Source: Kryptolebias marmoratus (taxonomy: Eukaryota > Chordata > Actinopteri > Cyprinodontiformes > Rivulidae). From it: DNA of 64,000 nt. The position numbers and the translations under genes were made by a program. The stretch is from contig NC_051450.1 of the NCBI RefSeq assembly GCF_001649575.2, positions 8,580,429-8,644,428 on the forward strand, read 5' to 3'. The notes below the pieces were generated by a model, which worked only from the letters and a program-made list of their open reading frames with translations, was not told the origin of the DNA and did no database searches. Below are positions 35,375 through 47,050 of this stretch, piece after piece. The first letter of the stretch is position 1, and every line of letters begins with the position of its first letter.

Positions 35375-36780
35375 AGTGGAGCTAAAAACCCTGGAAGTAC
35401 AACCTTCATAATGTTAAAAGGGAGTGCTGTAAATGATCAAGGCACTTACTTCTGGTTTCATAAGTCAGGTTGTTTAAGAGGTAGGTTTGAACACAGCTTG
35501 TCGTTCTGTATTTTGTTCAGCAGCAGCAATCTGTAAATATTGTCTTCTGGAGGCATCCAATCATTTCAAACAACTGAAACTAAGAGGATCGGGACACTAA
35601 AATGTCACTTTTGTTGTCGCAGTGAGCTTAAAAGCAGCTGTTCATTAACCTTAATTTGGCAGACTACACTTCACAAAACTGACACTATCCAGACTCATGA
35701 GGACTTTTTTCACTTATTCTCCCTGTTGTCATTTGTACAAATATATCATCAATGTGTTTTTGTTTGTGAGACAAGCCTTTAAACCTCTTCTACGTCAATC
35801 GTGAAAAAGCTAGTGTTTTTTGCCTTTTTTGCCAAAGAGTGACTTGTACTTTAGTGGAGGTGAAACAGAAGTGAAAAACATGGTTTTTGTTGTCGATTTT
35901 TTGGGGGTTTTTTGGCAGATTTAAGCACTTTGAAGCGTAGACGACAAAACAAGAGCACAAGCAACAATCGCAGGATTTCTAATGTTTTGATTTTTTTTTA
36001 TGACATTTTTGTCTAAAATGTTTGAAGGCTAAGTTGTAAAAGGGTAAAATGTGGAAAGATAACACTGGGTGCATGGAAAAAAAAGGTATTTCTCTCAGGC
36101 TTTGCATTTTCTGAATAACTTGAGGCAATTTTGTTTTGGAATTTATTCAATGTTACTTTCATTTGCACAAAAAAAATCTGGTTTTGGTTGCACATAAGCT
36201 GTCATATCTGTTTAAAGCAGACTGAAAGGGTCTCTTTTTATGTGATTTATAGCCAAAAGTGAGGCCATGAAACCCACCAACAACATCGGCTCACCTCATA
36301 TTAAAGCTCTTGTAAGTTTGCGTAGATATATTTGTAAATTTCCACATGTGGGCTGTTCTACCCTTCACTTTAAGCAAGTATATATGACTATAAGTAAAGC
36401 TATTTTTCATTATATTCGTGTACAAGAACTGACACTGATGAATGTATTTTTTTGTAAGTGATGTTGCTTTTTTTTTAAACTGTTGCCTTGTTTATTTTTG
36501 CACTGTGATGTACAAAGGAATTGTGTTCTCTGTGACAAAATATTCATGTACAATGTATTTGGTAACGTTGCCTTTTTTATTTATGCCTTTATCAAGCCGA
36601 ATTTTATTTCGACACTGACAAAATGCACAAGAAAGCAAATGTAAACTGATGTCTAATTTTCTGTTTACGGCTTCGCCTGAAAAGTGACTCATGTGTCCAG
36701 CTGTAAAGATGTTTTTTTTTCTCATCCGTACAAACTGTGGATCACTGCTGCTATGAATAAATCAAAATGCAATCTGAGCC
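35375..36780 (+). promoter_or_regulatory. Probable mc4r 3' UTR with polyadenylation signal
   Basis: After the stop codon the sequence returns to AT-rich, unique DNA without recognisable repeats. The first convincing canonical AATAAA in a plausible context is at 36756-36761, giving a 3' UTR of about 1.4 kb. Many poly-T and ATTTA-like tracts lie within. Short ORFs here are chance. The extent is inferred; earlier non-canonical signals are possible. Confidence 0.4.
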
Positions 36781-37875
36781 ACAGATATGTTTGTTAGCAT
36801 CTCTCTGGAGGACAGATTTTACACACCATTCCTCTCATTTAAATAAGAAAACAACCATGACATGTAAATTTACAACATGTTTCAAAGTTTACCTGCATAC
36901 TACAAGCAGAACGGTAGCATCTTATTCCTTAAAATTAATATTATTGTTCCTTAAAATTAAATCAGACACAAATCATTTTAATCTGGGAAAAGAATTTGTG
37001 GTTGCCTTTGCAACCTTAAACAGCCGCCCAAGCACTCATTCTGAAAGTATCAATTTAAAAGAAAAATGTGATTCATTTAATAGACTTTCATTTTATAAGA
37101 GCTGAAAACACAAATCTGCAAAAACATCAAGGTTGCATCCCTTTGAGAAGATAACACAACTTTAAAAAATTTAAAAGATTTAAAAGGGATAAATATGAAA
37201 AAAAGCACTGGTATAATACTAGTTATACCTGTGAAGTTTCTGTTTGTTACATAGGTAGACACAAAAATTCAATAATTAGCTACAAATAAAACACACTTTA
37301 AAAGTAAATAAATGTGACAATGAAAGCAACACATTAGGGTAACGATAAATTTACAAAAAACAGAAAGTTCTCTTTGACATCTAACAATTGAAAAGTACAC
37401 ATTTCCTAAAAACTACCCAGCATATCCATAAATATGCTTAAAAACAAACAGACATGAAATGCAAATAAGCATGCACAAATCCATTAAAGCATAGAAGAAA
37501 CATTTATTGAGTAGGAAATATTGACATTCATAAGTGATGCAGAGAAAAATGAGTTTGGTTTTGATTTCGAACATCTGCTGTACTTGTTATTTAGCACTAA
37601 AATGGGGTTTTTCGTAAGACATTTAAAAACCCCTTCCAAAGTGGAGATTTTTAAAAGCAAAGTTTTACTGTATCTGTGTAGGCTCACTATCAACTAGAAA
37701 CCAAAACAACAATGGAGCTCATTTTACTACATTAACCTCACTTTATGCTGATTTTGTCACCATAGATTTTGGCCATGTGCTGAATTGGTTAAAGCACAAT
37801 GTTAACAGCATGAAAGAAAATGTGATTTTTGGGGAAAAACCTTATCCAAGCTAACAAATTCTTTCTTTGAAATTA
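36781..37875. other. Gene-free stretch downstream of mc4r
   Basis: AT-rich unique DNA. The 112-codon frame 36767-37105 has no domain and overlaps the proposed 3' UTR end. Nothing else recognised. Confidence 0.4.
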
Positions 37876-38087
37876 CCTCTGCCAAGAAAATTGTTTTCAG
37901 TGGTGTTGGTTGGTTTGTTTGGCTGTTCGCAAGTTTACTTAAAAATTAATGAACAGCATTTGCTACGATTTTCAGGAAATGTAGGGGTTGAAACAATTCA
38001 TTAGATTGTTTCTTGTGATTAAATTTGGTGGTTATTATTTATTAATGACCCTATGGCCTTGGCAGAAATTTGCGCTCTCCGGGTGCC
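37876..38087. repeat. Decayed dispersed repeat with 'CCTCTGCCAAG' ends
   Basis: Opens 'cctctgccaagaaaattg', then 'tggtttgtttggctgttcgcaag', and closes 'cttggcagaaatttgcgctctccgggtgcc'. The ends are inverted copies (ctctgccaag / cttggcaga). This is the pattern of a short repeat widespread in fish. It resembles family R in having a TTTGTTTG head followed by 'gcaa' but is otherwise different. Confidence 0.6.
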
Positions 38088-38366
38088 ACTAGTTTCAAAT
38101 AGTATTGTTAGTGTTCTCACCACCTAGTAAATGTTTTTTAGCATTTTGTGTTTAGAATAATTTAAACAAAACCTTTTTTCACAAGCAGAGAAAAAAATAT
38201 CCGTTTTAAATAATGTTCTGAGCAGAGTAGACGGGGCCTATTTCTGAACTAATAAACTGAACAAAACCACATATCAGTTCAGCACAATTTTATTTATGTA
38301 ACCCTTTTCCAACTGAAGTAAATCCAAAAAAGATACAGCCAAACAAGACAAAAAAAATGAGGCTTG

Positions 38367-39130
38367 AGTCAGGATCGGAGGTAAGCAGGAGGAACCCAGA
38401 GCGCGGACTCATAATAATAATGAATAAGATTAACAAAACTAGAAAACAAAAGGCTGACGTGGCAGCAAAACAAACTATAACAGAAATCCAAATGGACAAA
38501 ACAACAACAATGAACCGGAGAGGAAGTGGAGAACAAGACCAGGTTTTAAAGCAGAGGATGATTATGGGAAGTGAGCACAGGTGAGTGATAACAATTGCTA
38601 ACAGGTGGAGATGGGCGTGGCAGAATAGACAAGAGACAGACTGAGGAGGAATGAATGATGACTGTTGTGGCAGCAAAAAATCAATTTCCAGGCACTGTTA
38701 GATGAAATCACTCAAACAGGTTTATTTATATGTTGTGCACAAAATATAGAGAGCATTAAAGACAATAAAGAATTAACATCAGAGTCCCAGGTCCAAATGG
38801 GGAAGCTCCGAATTCCAGCTCTCGCCCCCCAAGTCCACACAGGTGCTTTTATTAAAGATATTGAAATACTGGACCAGAAGGAGGAGTTAGGGAAAGGCAA
38901 GTCAGTCTGGTTCCCATGAGGAGAAAATTCAACATCACTCCTATAAACGAGCTCATTCTGTGAGAACCCATGGCACTTGGAATAGAAGTCATAACATTAT
39001 CAGGACTTCTAAACAACAGGTGTTACCCTACAGTAAATTCTGTCATTACACGACAAAGACAGAACAATACAAAGACAAGACAATAAATACAAAATAAATC
39101 AAGAAATAAAACAAAACCCAAATCCTTACA
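38367..39130 (-). mobile_element. Solo LTR (same superfamily as 28212), split by another LTR
   Basis: The left end agtcagg (38367) and right end ccttaca (39130) match the ends of 28212-28676. Flanks gcttg (38362-38366) and acttg (39131-39135) match at 4 of 5. On the - strand the order is as in the sister copy, with 'cacgcccatctccacctg', 'ctttaaaacctggtc' and 'atgagtccgcgctctgggtt'. Between 38663 and 39050 a different LTR is inserted. Removing it would leave about 375 bp, close to but shorter than the sister. Confidence 0.8.
38663..39050 (-). mobile_element. Solo LTR nested inside the older LTR
   Basis: The 388-bp segment starts tgttgtgg and ends tcattaca on the + strand, so on the - strand it runs TGTAATGA...CCACAACA. 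A polyadenylation signal (catataaataaacc) lies about 65 bp from the - strand 3' end, as in an LTR. Flanks tgac (38659-38662) and cgac (39051-39054) match at 3 of 4, fitting a 4-bp retroviral-type duplication. It interrupts sequence that is continuous in the sister LTR at 28212, which shows it is younger than its host element. Confidence 0.75.
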
Positions 39131-39224
39131 ACTTGTTTTACATTCTAGAGCTGGTAAATTCAGTTTACTTTATGGACTCGAGTTAATCTGAGTATGGTGT
39201 CGAATTTATGCCAAGTGTATCACG

Positions 39225-39665
39225 CCCCATGCACGTATTGAACCTCCCATGTGCACACATTTCAGTGACCACGAGCGCTATTCTAATGCAGGGCACAAAA
39301 CTCAACACATGTGCACATTAGTTGCAGCCACAATATATCAATTTATTCGCTTGTGGATCTACCCCTGTGTGCGCAAGTGTACAAGTGTAGAAAAAAAAAA
39401 CAAAGAATTAACCCGCATACGATTGGCCACTTTTCTCCTTTCCCCGCCCCGTGACCCTTATTGGTGCTGGCTTCCACAGCTAACTCATCTCTGTGTGGAG
39501 CTAAAGCGGCTGAGTCGGAGTTGAACTCGTGCACATGTGTGTTGAGTTTTGTGCCCTGCAGTAGAGTAGCACTTGTAGTCATTAAAATGTGCGTACATGG
39601 AATGTTCAGTGCGCTTGTGGTCACTGAAATGTGCGTACATAGGATGTTCAGTGCGCGCATGGAGC
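39225..39665. mobile_element. Foldback-type element with long inverted arms
   Basis: The left arm (39225-39316) and right arm (39529-39665) are inverted copies; for example 'gcagggcacaaaactcaaca' in the left arm has its complement 'tgttgagttttgtgccctgc' in the right. A 212-bp unrelated spacer separates them. The right arm carries a 42-bp segment twice in tandem (starting 39572 and 39614, core 'aatgtgcgtacat..aatgttcagtgc') while the left arm has it once. ORFs across both arms are mirror images and not genes. Confidence 0.85.
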
Positions 39666-41727
39666 TCAATACACACCCATGGTGGACATTTGGCGTAAAT
39701 CTGACGCCATATCTGAGTCACTCAGTAAAGTGGTTCGGTTCACTTGAATCACTCAGGTCGTTCACGCTCGCTCTACTGCAGAGCAATTTTTGTAATTTTC
39801 ACAAAATGTAAGCGAGGTTAGCACCATGGAAGGAGGACAGTTTCTGTGTAGGTTTAAGTATTGGAACAGACAAACTTCTACAGAATTGTCACAGGGCAGG
39901 AAAGCTCGTATTAACCAGTTTTGACTCACAGCTCAAAGTTAATAAGTATCAAAACTATTTCAAGCTGTCTAAACATGTATAGATGTATACATTGCTATAT
40001 TGTTGTATTGCAACAGCCAAGCGGATATCCTGGGACATCAAGAAAACCCACGTGGCTGTCCTCATTTCCTCATCCTGGTTGGAGCCATTTAGAAATCACA
40101 AACCCAATTCACTTGCTCTAGAAGTGTGTAAGTATATTTTTAGACATACAGTGTAAAAACTATTTTTCCCTCCTTTCACTTTGTTGCATTAATTGCAGTT
40201 TGATCCTTTTTTATGGCTTTCTGAGTACTTTATTTACATCTATGTAATTTCTGAGGTCAAAAAGATTCAAAATGTGTTATTGTTAGGCACAGAGATCTAA
40301 AAAACACAATTTCTTTAAATGTTAACTGATAAAATACGTGACTCGGTTTGATTGTATTAAGGACAAAGCCCAGTATTTTCCTGAAACGTTGGCGTCCTAC
40401 ATTTATGATTTAGATCTTTTTTTTTCCCACAGTCATTTTCATTTTTTCCAGCTTGGTCAGCCCTTATGAGTTAATTCATAAATCTTTAATTCAGACAGTA
40501 ATATCCATAGTGGAAGTACTATTGTTGTGAAAGATTTGCAGATTTCCCCACATCTGACCCCCCTGGCTGAGTCAAAGTAATGAACTGCTTCATCTTTATG
40601 CTCTGCAGACTGTCATCTATCAAACACCATCTTTAAACCAAAGAGCTTGCTGAATTCTAATGCGCTCGAGAGAATCTGCCGTTTCGTTATCTGCAAAGGA
40701 GCCTCGCCTCACTGCCTTCCACGTACAATGTGTCACGCAGCTGAAGATGAATCATCAGATAGTCCCTGAAATTAGCAGTGCCGTTTTTCATTGTGGCGCT
40801 GCTTTATTCTTTACGCTTGATTTAAGATTAGAAAATGTACTGTATTCTCTTTTTTTTTTTTTTTTTTAGTTTGTGCTCTGCCACCTTTGACTCCCATTGG
40901 CACCATCTGACCTTATCAGTCAGGTCTTCTGAGGATTTGTGCTCAGAGCAGCATGCGATAAATTAGGCAATGTTGACTCAGCTCTCGCCATCCCCAGCCA
41001 CGGTAAATAATGCTGGAATTTATTTCCAAGTCAGATCCTCTGCTTAGTTCAATTAGTGCACCAATTTAGATTGTTAAAAAAAAGTGCACCTGTAGAGCCC
41101 TTGATGCTAAAAACAGCAAGTCACTGACATAAATTTGTTGCAGTGAAGAAGAAAATGCTTGTGAGAATGGGTTAGTAGAATTAATATCGCTTATCAGTAT
41201 TAGTGGATGTTCCATCTTAGTGTTTTAAAAACTGAAAAAAGCACCAGGTTCGTTCAGAAAATCTGTCACTCTGTACTTCAACATTATCAGTGGAAGATTT
41301 TACTTTATAAAGTAATGTACTGTAACTATGAACTTTGCTATATCAATCTCCTTGCTGTCTGAAAAATCTATTCTTTATGATTGCACATTGTGTCACCGTG
41401 TTCATTTTCTGGTGTATGCACCTGTGTCGTAATGATACAGTAAGAAGTGAATGGATATTAAAAGACTGGCAAGATGATCTGAGGCTACATTCACACTGCA
41501 GCACTTAGTGCTCGGTAACAATTTTTTGCTCTGATCTGTTTTTTGTATTGTCTTTCACATTATTATTTAAATGGGAATGCCATCAGCCTCCATTGTGAGC
41601 AGCCTTCTGCCCTAAAATACAGAGACCACCGCCTTTCCAGCATCACACTGGTGAGCCTCCTATATTGTCTACAACATGGTGGAAAATATTAGACACTTAC
41701 ATGCTCATCATAAATGCTTGGGGAGAT
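39666..41727. other. Gene-free stretch with conserved-looking DNA
   Basis: No gene or element recognised. The part 40560-41060 is unique, GC-balanced and low in repeats except a poly-T run at 40851-40867, and contains sites such as 'ggtaaataatgctggaattta'. It is a candidate regulatory region. The part 39715-39780 has 'gaatcactcaggtcgttcac', possibly a hAT end. Confidence 0.35.
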
Positions 41728-42310
41728 GAATGGCTGTTATGCCGTTTTATTACACTGCTTGGGTCCGAAAGGAGAGCCCCCTGTTCTACACACTAACAGA
41801 ACCAGGTACATTTGATGGAGCCACGGCTGGATTTAAAAGACATTTTGTCCCCAAAGTTAATGTGTTGGCATGGAGACACACGTGCAGACATGTTCAAGCC
41901 GCCGATGAAACTGCAAGCCAATATGTTGCTCAGAGCTGCACCATGTGGCTTTGACTGGCTGAACTTAAAAGAGAACAATAATTTGCCAATGCTTATCTCA
42001 GTGGTGTGGAAGATAAGTTACTGCTGGAAGAGGACCTCACACCGAACAAAGCTCTTGCATGTCAAGTGGAAGCAGTAGTTAAAAATAATACACTGCTCTC
42101 AGCTGCTGATACAGTCTCGCCTGCACAGGCCGTAAATGCTGCAAATGCTTGTTTTCAGGGGGAAAGAGAGTGACAAACAGCTCAAACACATGGAGCTCCA
42201 CCACATGCTCATTATAGACAGGCAAGTCATAAAGCGCAACGTTACTGGTTCAGATGTGGATCAGATAAACACCTGGCAAACAAAAACTGTCCTGCTGTTA
42301 AAGTAAAGCA
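41728..42310 (+). pseudogene. Gypsy-type retrotransposon gag relic with zinc-knuckle remnant
   Basis: One frame reads PGTFDGATAGFKRHFVPKVN and then ETASQYVAQ, followed by frameshifts into 'ctcacaccgaacaaagctcttgca' (LTPNKAL-like) and finally RCGSDKHLANKNCPAVK near 42255-42302. This is the capsid-to-nucleocapsid order of Ty3/Gypsy-like Gag in fish, with the first Cys of the CCHC knuckle replaced by Trp. Multiple stops make it dead. No protease or reverse transcriptase follows. Confidence 0.7.
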
Positions 42311-43804
42311 AGATAACATATATAGTGAAGACTGAATCCCTACTACTAGGCCTGGACCTGATAAAAGTACTGCAGATGATGCAAAAGAGTGTCCCGGTGA
42401 CACAAAACATGCATGGTGAATAATGTTGATTAAGTTTAAGTGTTGAACTTAAAAACTGCATTGTATGCTGAAATCTAACATTAAAATTAGCATTTGTATG
42501 TGAGCAGACATTCACTTTCTAAAGTTAAAGAGCTTTGTTTTGCAGACTATATTGGCTTTTTTGCTTTTGAGAAACCAATGGGCTTTTTCCCCTTTCAGAC
42601 CTCATTTCAAATTTCCAGTGACATATCTCTTACCCAATGCTTTCATTCTCTAATGAAAAGTATTGATTTCAAAAAACTCCATACCCCTGATGGGACCTGT
42701 GAATAAAAATCTGTCATTATATACAACTGTATTTTCTACACTTTTAACAAGAGCTGAAAAGCATGTACGTGTGGTTTTCCAGAAAGACTGAACAGACAAG
42801 CTATGAGTGAAAAGCATTTGTAACGTTGCCCAAGTTTGCCCCAGACTAACTCAAATCCTTGAAAAGTATTTTGTCTTTTCTTTTATATTCCACCTTTTCT
42901 ATGTATGATGCCTGTCTGGGAAATGATCCAAATGCAAAAGGCTGCAAGTCCCAACTTATTCACCAGAAAATAACGGCGGGCATTTCGACTTGAAAAAGTA
43001 GGAGTCACGTGTTTATTTATTAGGGCTGCATTCTACTTCTGCAGCTACACATGCTCGTTATTCCGTAAAAATGATAACAGAACTACCTCTAAACAGAATG
43101 CAGCCCTCGTTAAAAAGTCTAAAAAAAGTTAAAAAGTCTGGTCATTTTTGAAATGATGTTCTGTCTAATAGCTACCAATAGTTAGTACCTTATTAGCCGT
43201 GCCATCAATCATTGAGCATGGCGTATGGAGAAAGGGGCAGAAGTCTTCCTCTAAGTTAGGCTAATGGCAAGCCAAGCGAGGGCCTGTTTTTAAATATTTT
43301 TCAGGTTTTTAAAACAAGTCTTTCTCAAAATCGACATACTGATTTGAAAGAAGGCTTCATTAGTTAAACCACTACTCTTGACGTTTATTTGGTTTGTAGC
43401 TGTTTTCTAAACCGAATAAGATCTGCGTTACTACCCAGATGTATGTGTGTGGAGCTTAGACCATTATATGCTGCTGGGTGCTGAATGTATTGGTTTGTCT
43501 GCTTAGTCAAAGGTTCACTCAACTCTTGGTAGAATGCTACATGCAACAGGACACTGACATTTACACAATCTATGCTCAACACACATGTCAAGACTCGGGA
43601 GGTACTGTCCAGAAGAGCGAAACCAAGACCAAACACGGAGACGGAAGTAAAGGTAAGTGAATTTATTTACAGGGTGAGACTATAGTGCTATTTGGGCGGT
43701 GTCCGGAGTGGTCTGCAAGAGAAGGAGAGCTAGGTGAGTCTCGGGTACAGGTCTTGATCCACATGGCAACAAGGAAGTGGTTATAATGTCTCTTTGTTTG
43801 CTTA
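42311..43804. other. Gene-free stretch with a small hairpin
   Basis: An inverted pair agggctgcattct (43022) and agaatgcagccct (43095) bounds about 86 bp, possibly a tiny MITE. Otherwise AT-rich unrecognised DNA. Confidence 0.35.
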
Positions 43805-44459
43805 TGTTGCGGCCTGAAGGAAGGATAATATGAATGAAAATACTCCGACACGATGCTTCCATTCAGACAAGCGCAGCAGGAATTTATTAACAATTCAAAA
43901 GTACTCATAAAACAAAAACTGAACTTTTCTCTCTCTGTCAAATGGAACATAACAGGTAAATAAACTACAATGATTTTTATAAAACAGTTTCCTTTATGTC
44001 TTTCACATTTCTTTACTGTTTTCTTGTATTTTCTTTTTCTCCCAAATAAAAACACAAAAGCTTACATACTAATGTCCATAAAAATTAGCAGTAGCTTTAA
44101 CTTAATATCAAAAACACTCACTCGCTAATCTTTTAGCATGTTCCTAACTTAGCCGCATGTTCCACGTACACGCACACACAGAGCAACGTGCTAACACTGG
44201 CTTCGTGGTGTTGCGCAATCAGCCTGCCCCACGGAGCTAACTAGCTTAAAACGGTCTTTCTAAACATGGTCCAAAAAATAGGAACTGCTTGGTCAAACCA
44301 CTCAACATTTTAGTGAGAAAATTTATAAAATGCAACGGAAAAAACTATGACTGTTTACAAAGATAATACAATATAAATATCCGGTCATTACCTGAAGGAA
44401 GGATAATATGAATGAAAATACTCCGACACGATGCTTCCATTCAGACAAGCGCAGCAGGA
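43805..44459 (-). mobile_element. LTR-like segment with a 68-bp direct repeat at each end
   Basis: The sequence 'cctgaaggaaggataatatg' through 'cagacaagcgcagcaggaa' occurs at 43813-43881 and again at 44391-44459, essentially identical, with about 510 bp between. On the - strand the left copy follows 'gttaataaa', a polyadenylation signal, and ends CGCAACA, which looks like R-U5 of an LTR; TGACCGG at 44387 could be its start. The second copy lies just outside that start, beside the retroviral gag relic. Its origin (rearranged LTR or tandem duplication) is open. Confidence 0.5.
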
Positions 44460-46340
44460 ATGAGGCATCGGGGCAGAGTTTTCCCTCCTGACCAGAACAG
44501 GCAAAACTAATCTACCACAGATGGCATCTATCAGAAAAGACTCATCAGGTAGATTACAGATAATCAACTCTTCACAAGAGACTTCTTTATAGTAAGAGAA
44601 CTTTTTAACTAGAAAACTGTTCAGTGTTTTTAAACCATTTTTTTTTAGAAAAAATCTGTTGTAAACACTTATCTTATCTTCCCTTTTAACCTTATGTGGA
44701 TTTAACAACTGTTTCTAATAATCTCTTTTAACAATGACTTTGTATTTTCCCACTATAGTTGTTTTTTTTATTTTGCTTACATTTCAATGTATCACAAAGA
44801 CAGATCTGTTTCTGACAAAAAGCATGCTTCAGAATTTAAATTTGTGGTCAGGATCAATTCCACACTTGCCACTAGTTTCGGACGATGAGTCCTCTCCTCA
44901 TCATCATCACTATAGTGTTCGTCATCAACATCATCAGGCACGTCCATCTCTGCCTTCTCCTTGGCATAAGTTGTTGGTGTCACTGCAAATGCTGATGTTG
45001 ATGCTTGAAGGGCTTCAGCCGTCTGTGAGGTTTGTGGTCAGGAATGGTCAGCTTTTTCCTCCAGAGGTTGTGGTATGTGTTGCACAGCCGCTGCTCCCTG
45101 AGTTGGAGAATGAGTTCTCGCTTGTCGGGGCTGTGGATTTGGGTAGGCGTCAGGGTCAGGATCCAAGACGGACGGCGCACTCAAGTCCGGGTACAACCGT
45201 TCAGAAACAGAAGAAGAAATAGAAGAATTGTTAGGACAATTATAAGGTGGTGGTTTAGTTTTTTCTGTTGTAATTACAATCTTAGAAGCAGAAACATTTT
45301 TAGATTGCGTTGAAGAGATAGAAGCATTGTCCTGTCGCCCAGTAATAACACCAGATTTATCTTTACTCCCAGCCATTTCTTTAGCATGCTTCTTCCGCTC
45401 TCTGCTCTCACTCTCTTTCATCCAGCATTCCAAACATTCTCTCTGTTTTTCCAGCTGCAGCAGGCGTTTTGTTTGTCTGTGTTTTGCCTCTCTCAGTTTA
45501 TTAATTCTCTGTTTTTTGATTCTCTTTCTATTCCTTTCAAAACATTTAGCTTCCATGTGCCGCCTGCAGGAAAAATGCCATTTTTTATCCATTCATTCAC
45601 TCCATACACACTTTTTTCACCGTATTTTGTTATCATAAAGTCAAACAATTCGCCCTGTGGGGGAGATCTGACCTGGGAGCTACTTTGACCCATTTCTTCT
45701 GAAATTGGGTGGGATATCCGCTTTAGACTGCAAACGTCTTCACAGAATTCACAACATCAGCTTTGTGACCGCTCTGCCTCTTATCACTTTAAGAGGGGCC
45801 TTTATTTCCTATAAAGGTCTTTAGGTTATCCTTACAGGTTTGGTTACCCGTTTTAGAAAAACCAAAACTGTAAGAAATCTACCTGCCTTATGCGCCGATA
45901 AGGTCTTCTCTAGGATTTCTCCTAGAACCAGTAGCTCCTCCAAAAACTCTATAAAGGCTTCCTTCTCAGCTTTTTCAATAGGAACCTCTATAAGTATATT
46001 ATTTCTCTGTCAGACACCGTTATAGGTATCTACAAAAAGAACTAGAGAAACAAATCCTTTAATTTGACAAAGATTTACTTTTTCTTTACTTTTTTCTTCT
46101 TTTGCTCCTTTGTAATATTAAAAACCTGGTCAATCTCTGTCCCACAAGGTGAAAAGCTTACATGATCCTTAGAATTTCAAATTTAGAAAATAGTTTATTA
46201 GCCTGAGTGAGTGTCTCACCAATAACAGTGTTTAGAGTTCGTTGATCCCAGCGCTGGAGAAAACCAAGGACGAACCGACGAGCCAGCCCTCTTCTCTTTT
46301 AAAGCCTTAGCGAGGTTTGAGGCTGGAGCCTTGTGTCCAG
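44460..46340 (-). pseudogene. Endogenous-retrovirus gag region, broken
   Basis: On the - strand a Gag-like frame starts at 45693 with MGQSSS, a myristoylation-type start as in gammaretroviral Gag. It leaves frame near 45590 and continues as 45592-45038, giving a basic, Lys/Arg-rich segment, then a PPPY late-domain motif (about 45240) and a YPDL motif about 20 residues later, before a stop. No capsid, protease or polymerase is evident; sequence from 45040 to 44460 is frame-broken and includes an acidic stretch (44792-44983) and an unassigned frame (44388-44708). Upstream of the start, 45700-46340 is a leader-like non-coding region that runs into the gap. Not functional as it stands. Confidence 0.6.
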
Positions 46341-47050
46341 NNNNNNNNNNNNNNNNNNNNNNNNNNNNNNNNNNNNNNNNNNNNNNNNNNNNNNNNNNNN
46401 NNNNNNNNNNNNNNNNNNNNNNNNNNNNNNNNNNNNNNNNNNNNNNNNNNNNNNNNNNNNNNNNNNNNNNNNNNNNNNNNNNNNNNNNNNNNNNNNNNNN
46501 NNNNNNNNNNNNNNNNNNNNNNNNNNNNNNNNNNNNNNNNNNNNNNNNNNNNNNNNNNNNNNNNNNNNNNNNNNNNNNNNNNNNNNNNNNNNNNNNNNNN
46601 NNNNNNNNNNNNNNNNNNNNNNNNNNNNNNNNNNNNNNNNNNNNNNNNNNNNNNNNNNNNNNNNNNNNNNNNNNNNNNNNNNNNNNNNNNNNNNNNNNNN
46701 NNNNNNNNNNNNNNNNNNNNNNNNNNNNNNNNNNNNNNNNNNNNNNNNNNNNNNNNNNNNNNNNNNNNNNNNNNNNNNNNNNNNNNNNNNNNNNNNNNNN
46801 NNNNNNNNNNNNNNNNNNNNNNNNNNNNNNNNNNNNNNNNNNNNNNNNNNNNNNNNNNNNNNNNNNNNNNNNNNNNNNNNNNNNNNNNNNNNNNNNNNNN
46901 NNNNNNNNNNNNNNNNNNNNNNNNNNNNNNNNNNNNNNNNNNNNNNNNNNNNNNNNNNNNNNNNNNNNNNNNNNNNNNNNNNNNNNNNNNNNNNNNNNNN
47001 NNNNNNNNNNNNNNNNNNNNNNNNNNNNNNNNNNNNNNNNNNNNNNNNNN
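46341..47050. other. Assembly gap (710 N)
   Basis: Unknown bases adjoining the retroviral relic on its 5' side, where its 5' LTR would be expected. Frames across the gap are artefacts. Confidence 0.99.

Noticed and set aside
34763..35385. Long open frames antisense and in other frames of mc4r (180 codons on -, 158 and 82 on +)
   Set aside because: They result from the GC-rich third positions of the receptor gene; their products are low-complexity His, Val, Asp or Ser rich strings with no family resemblance.
39343..39811. Pair of 108- and 116-codon frames on opposite strands
   Set aside because: Their repeated motifs come from the inverted arms and the 42-bp tandem duplication of the foldback element.
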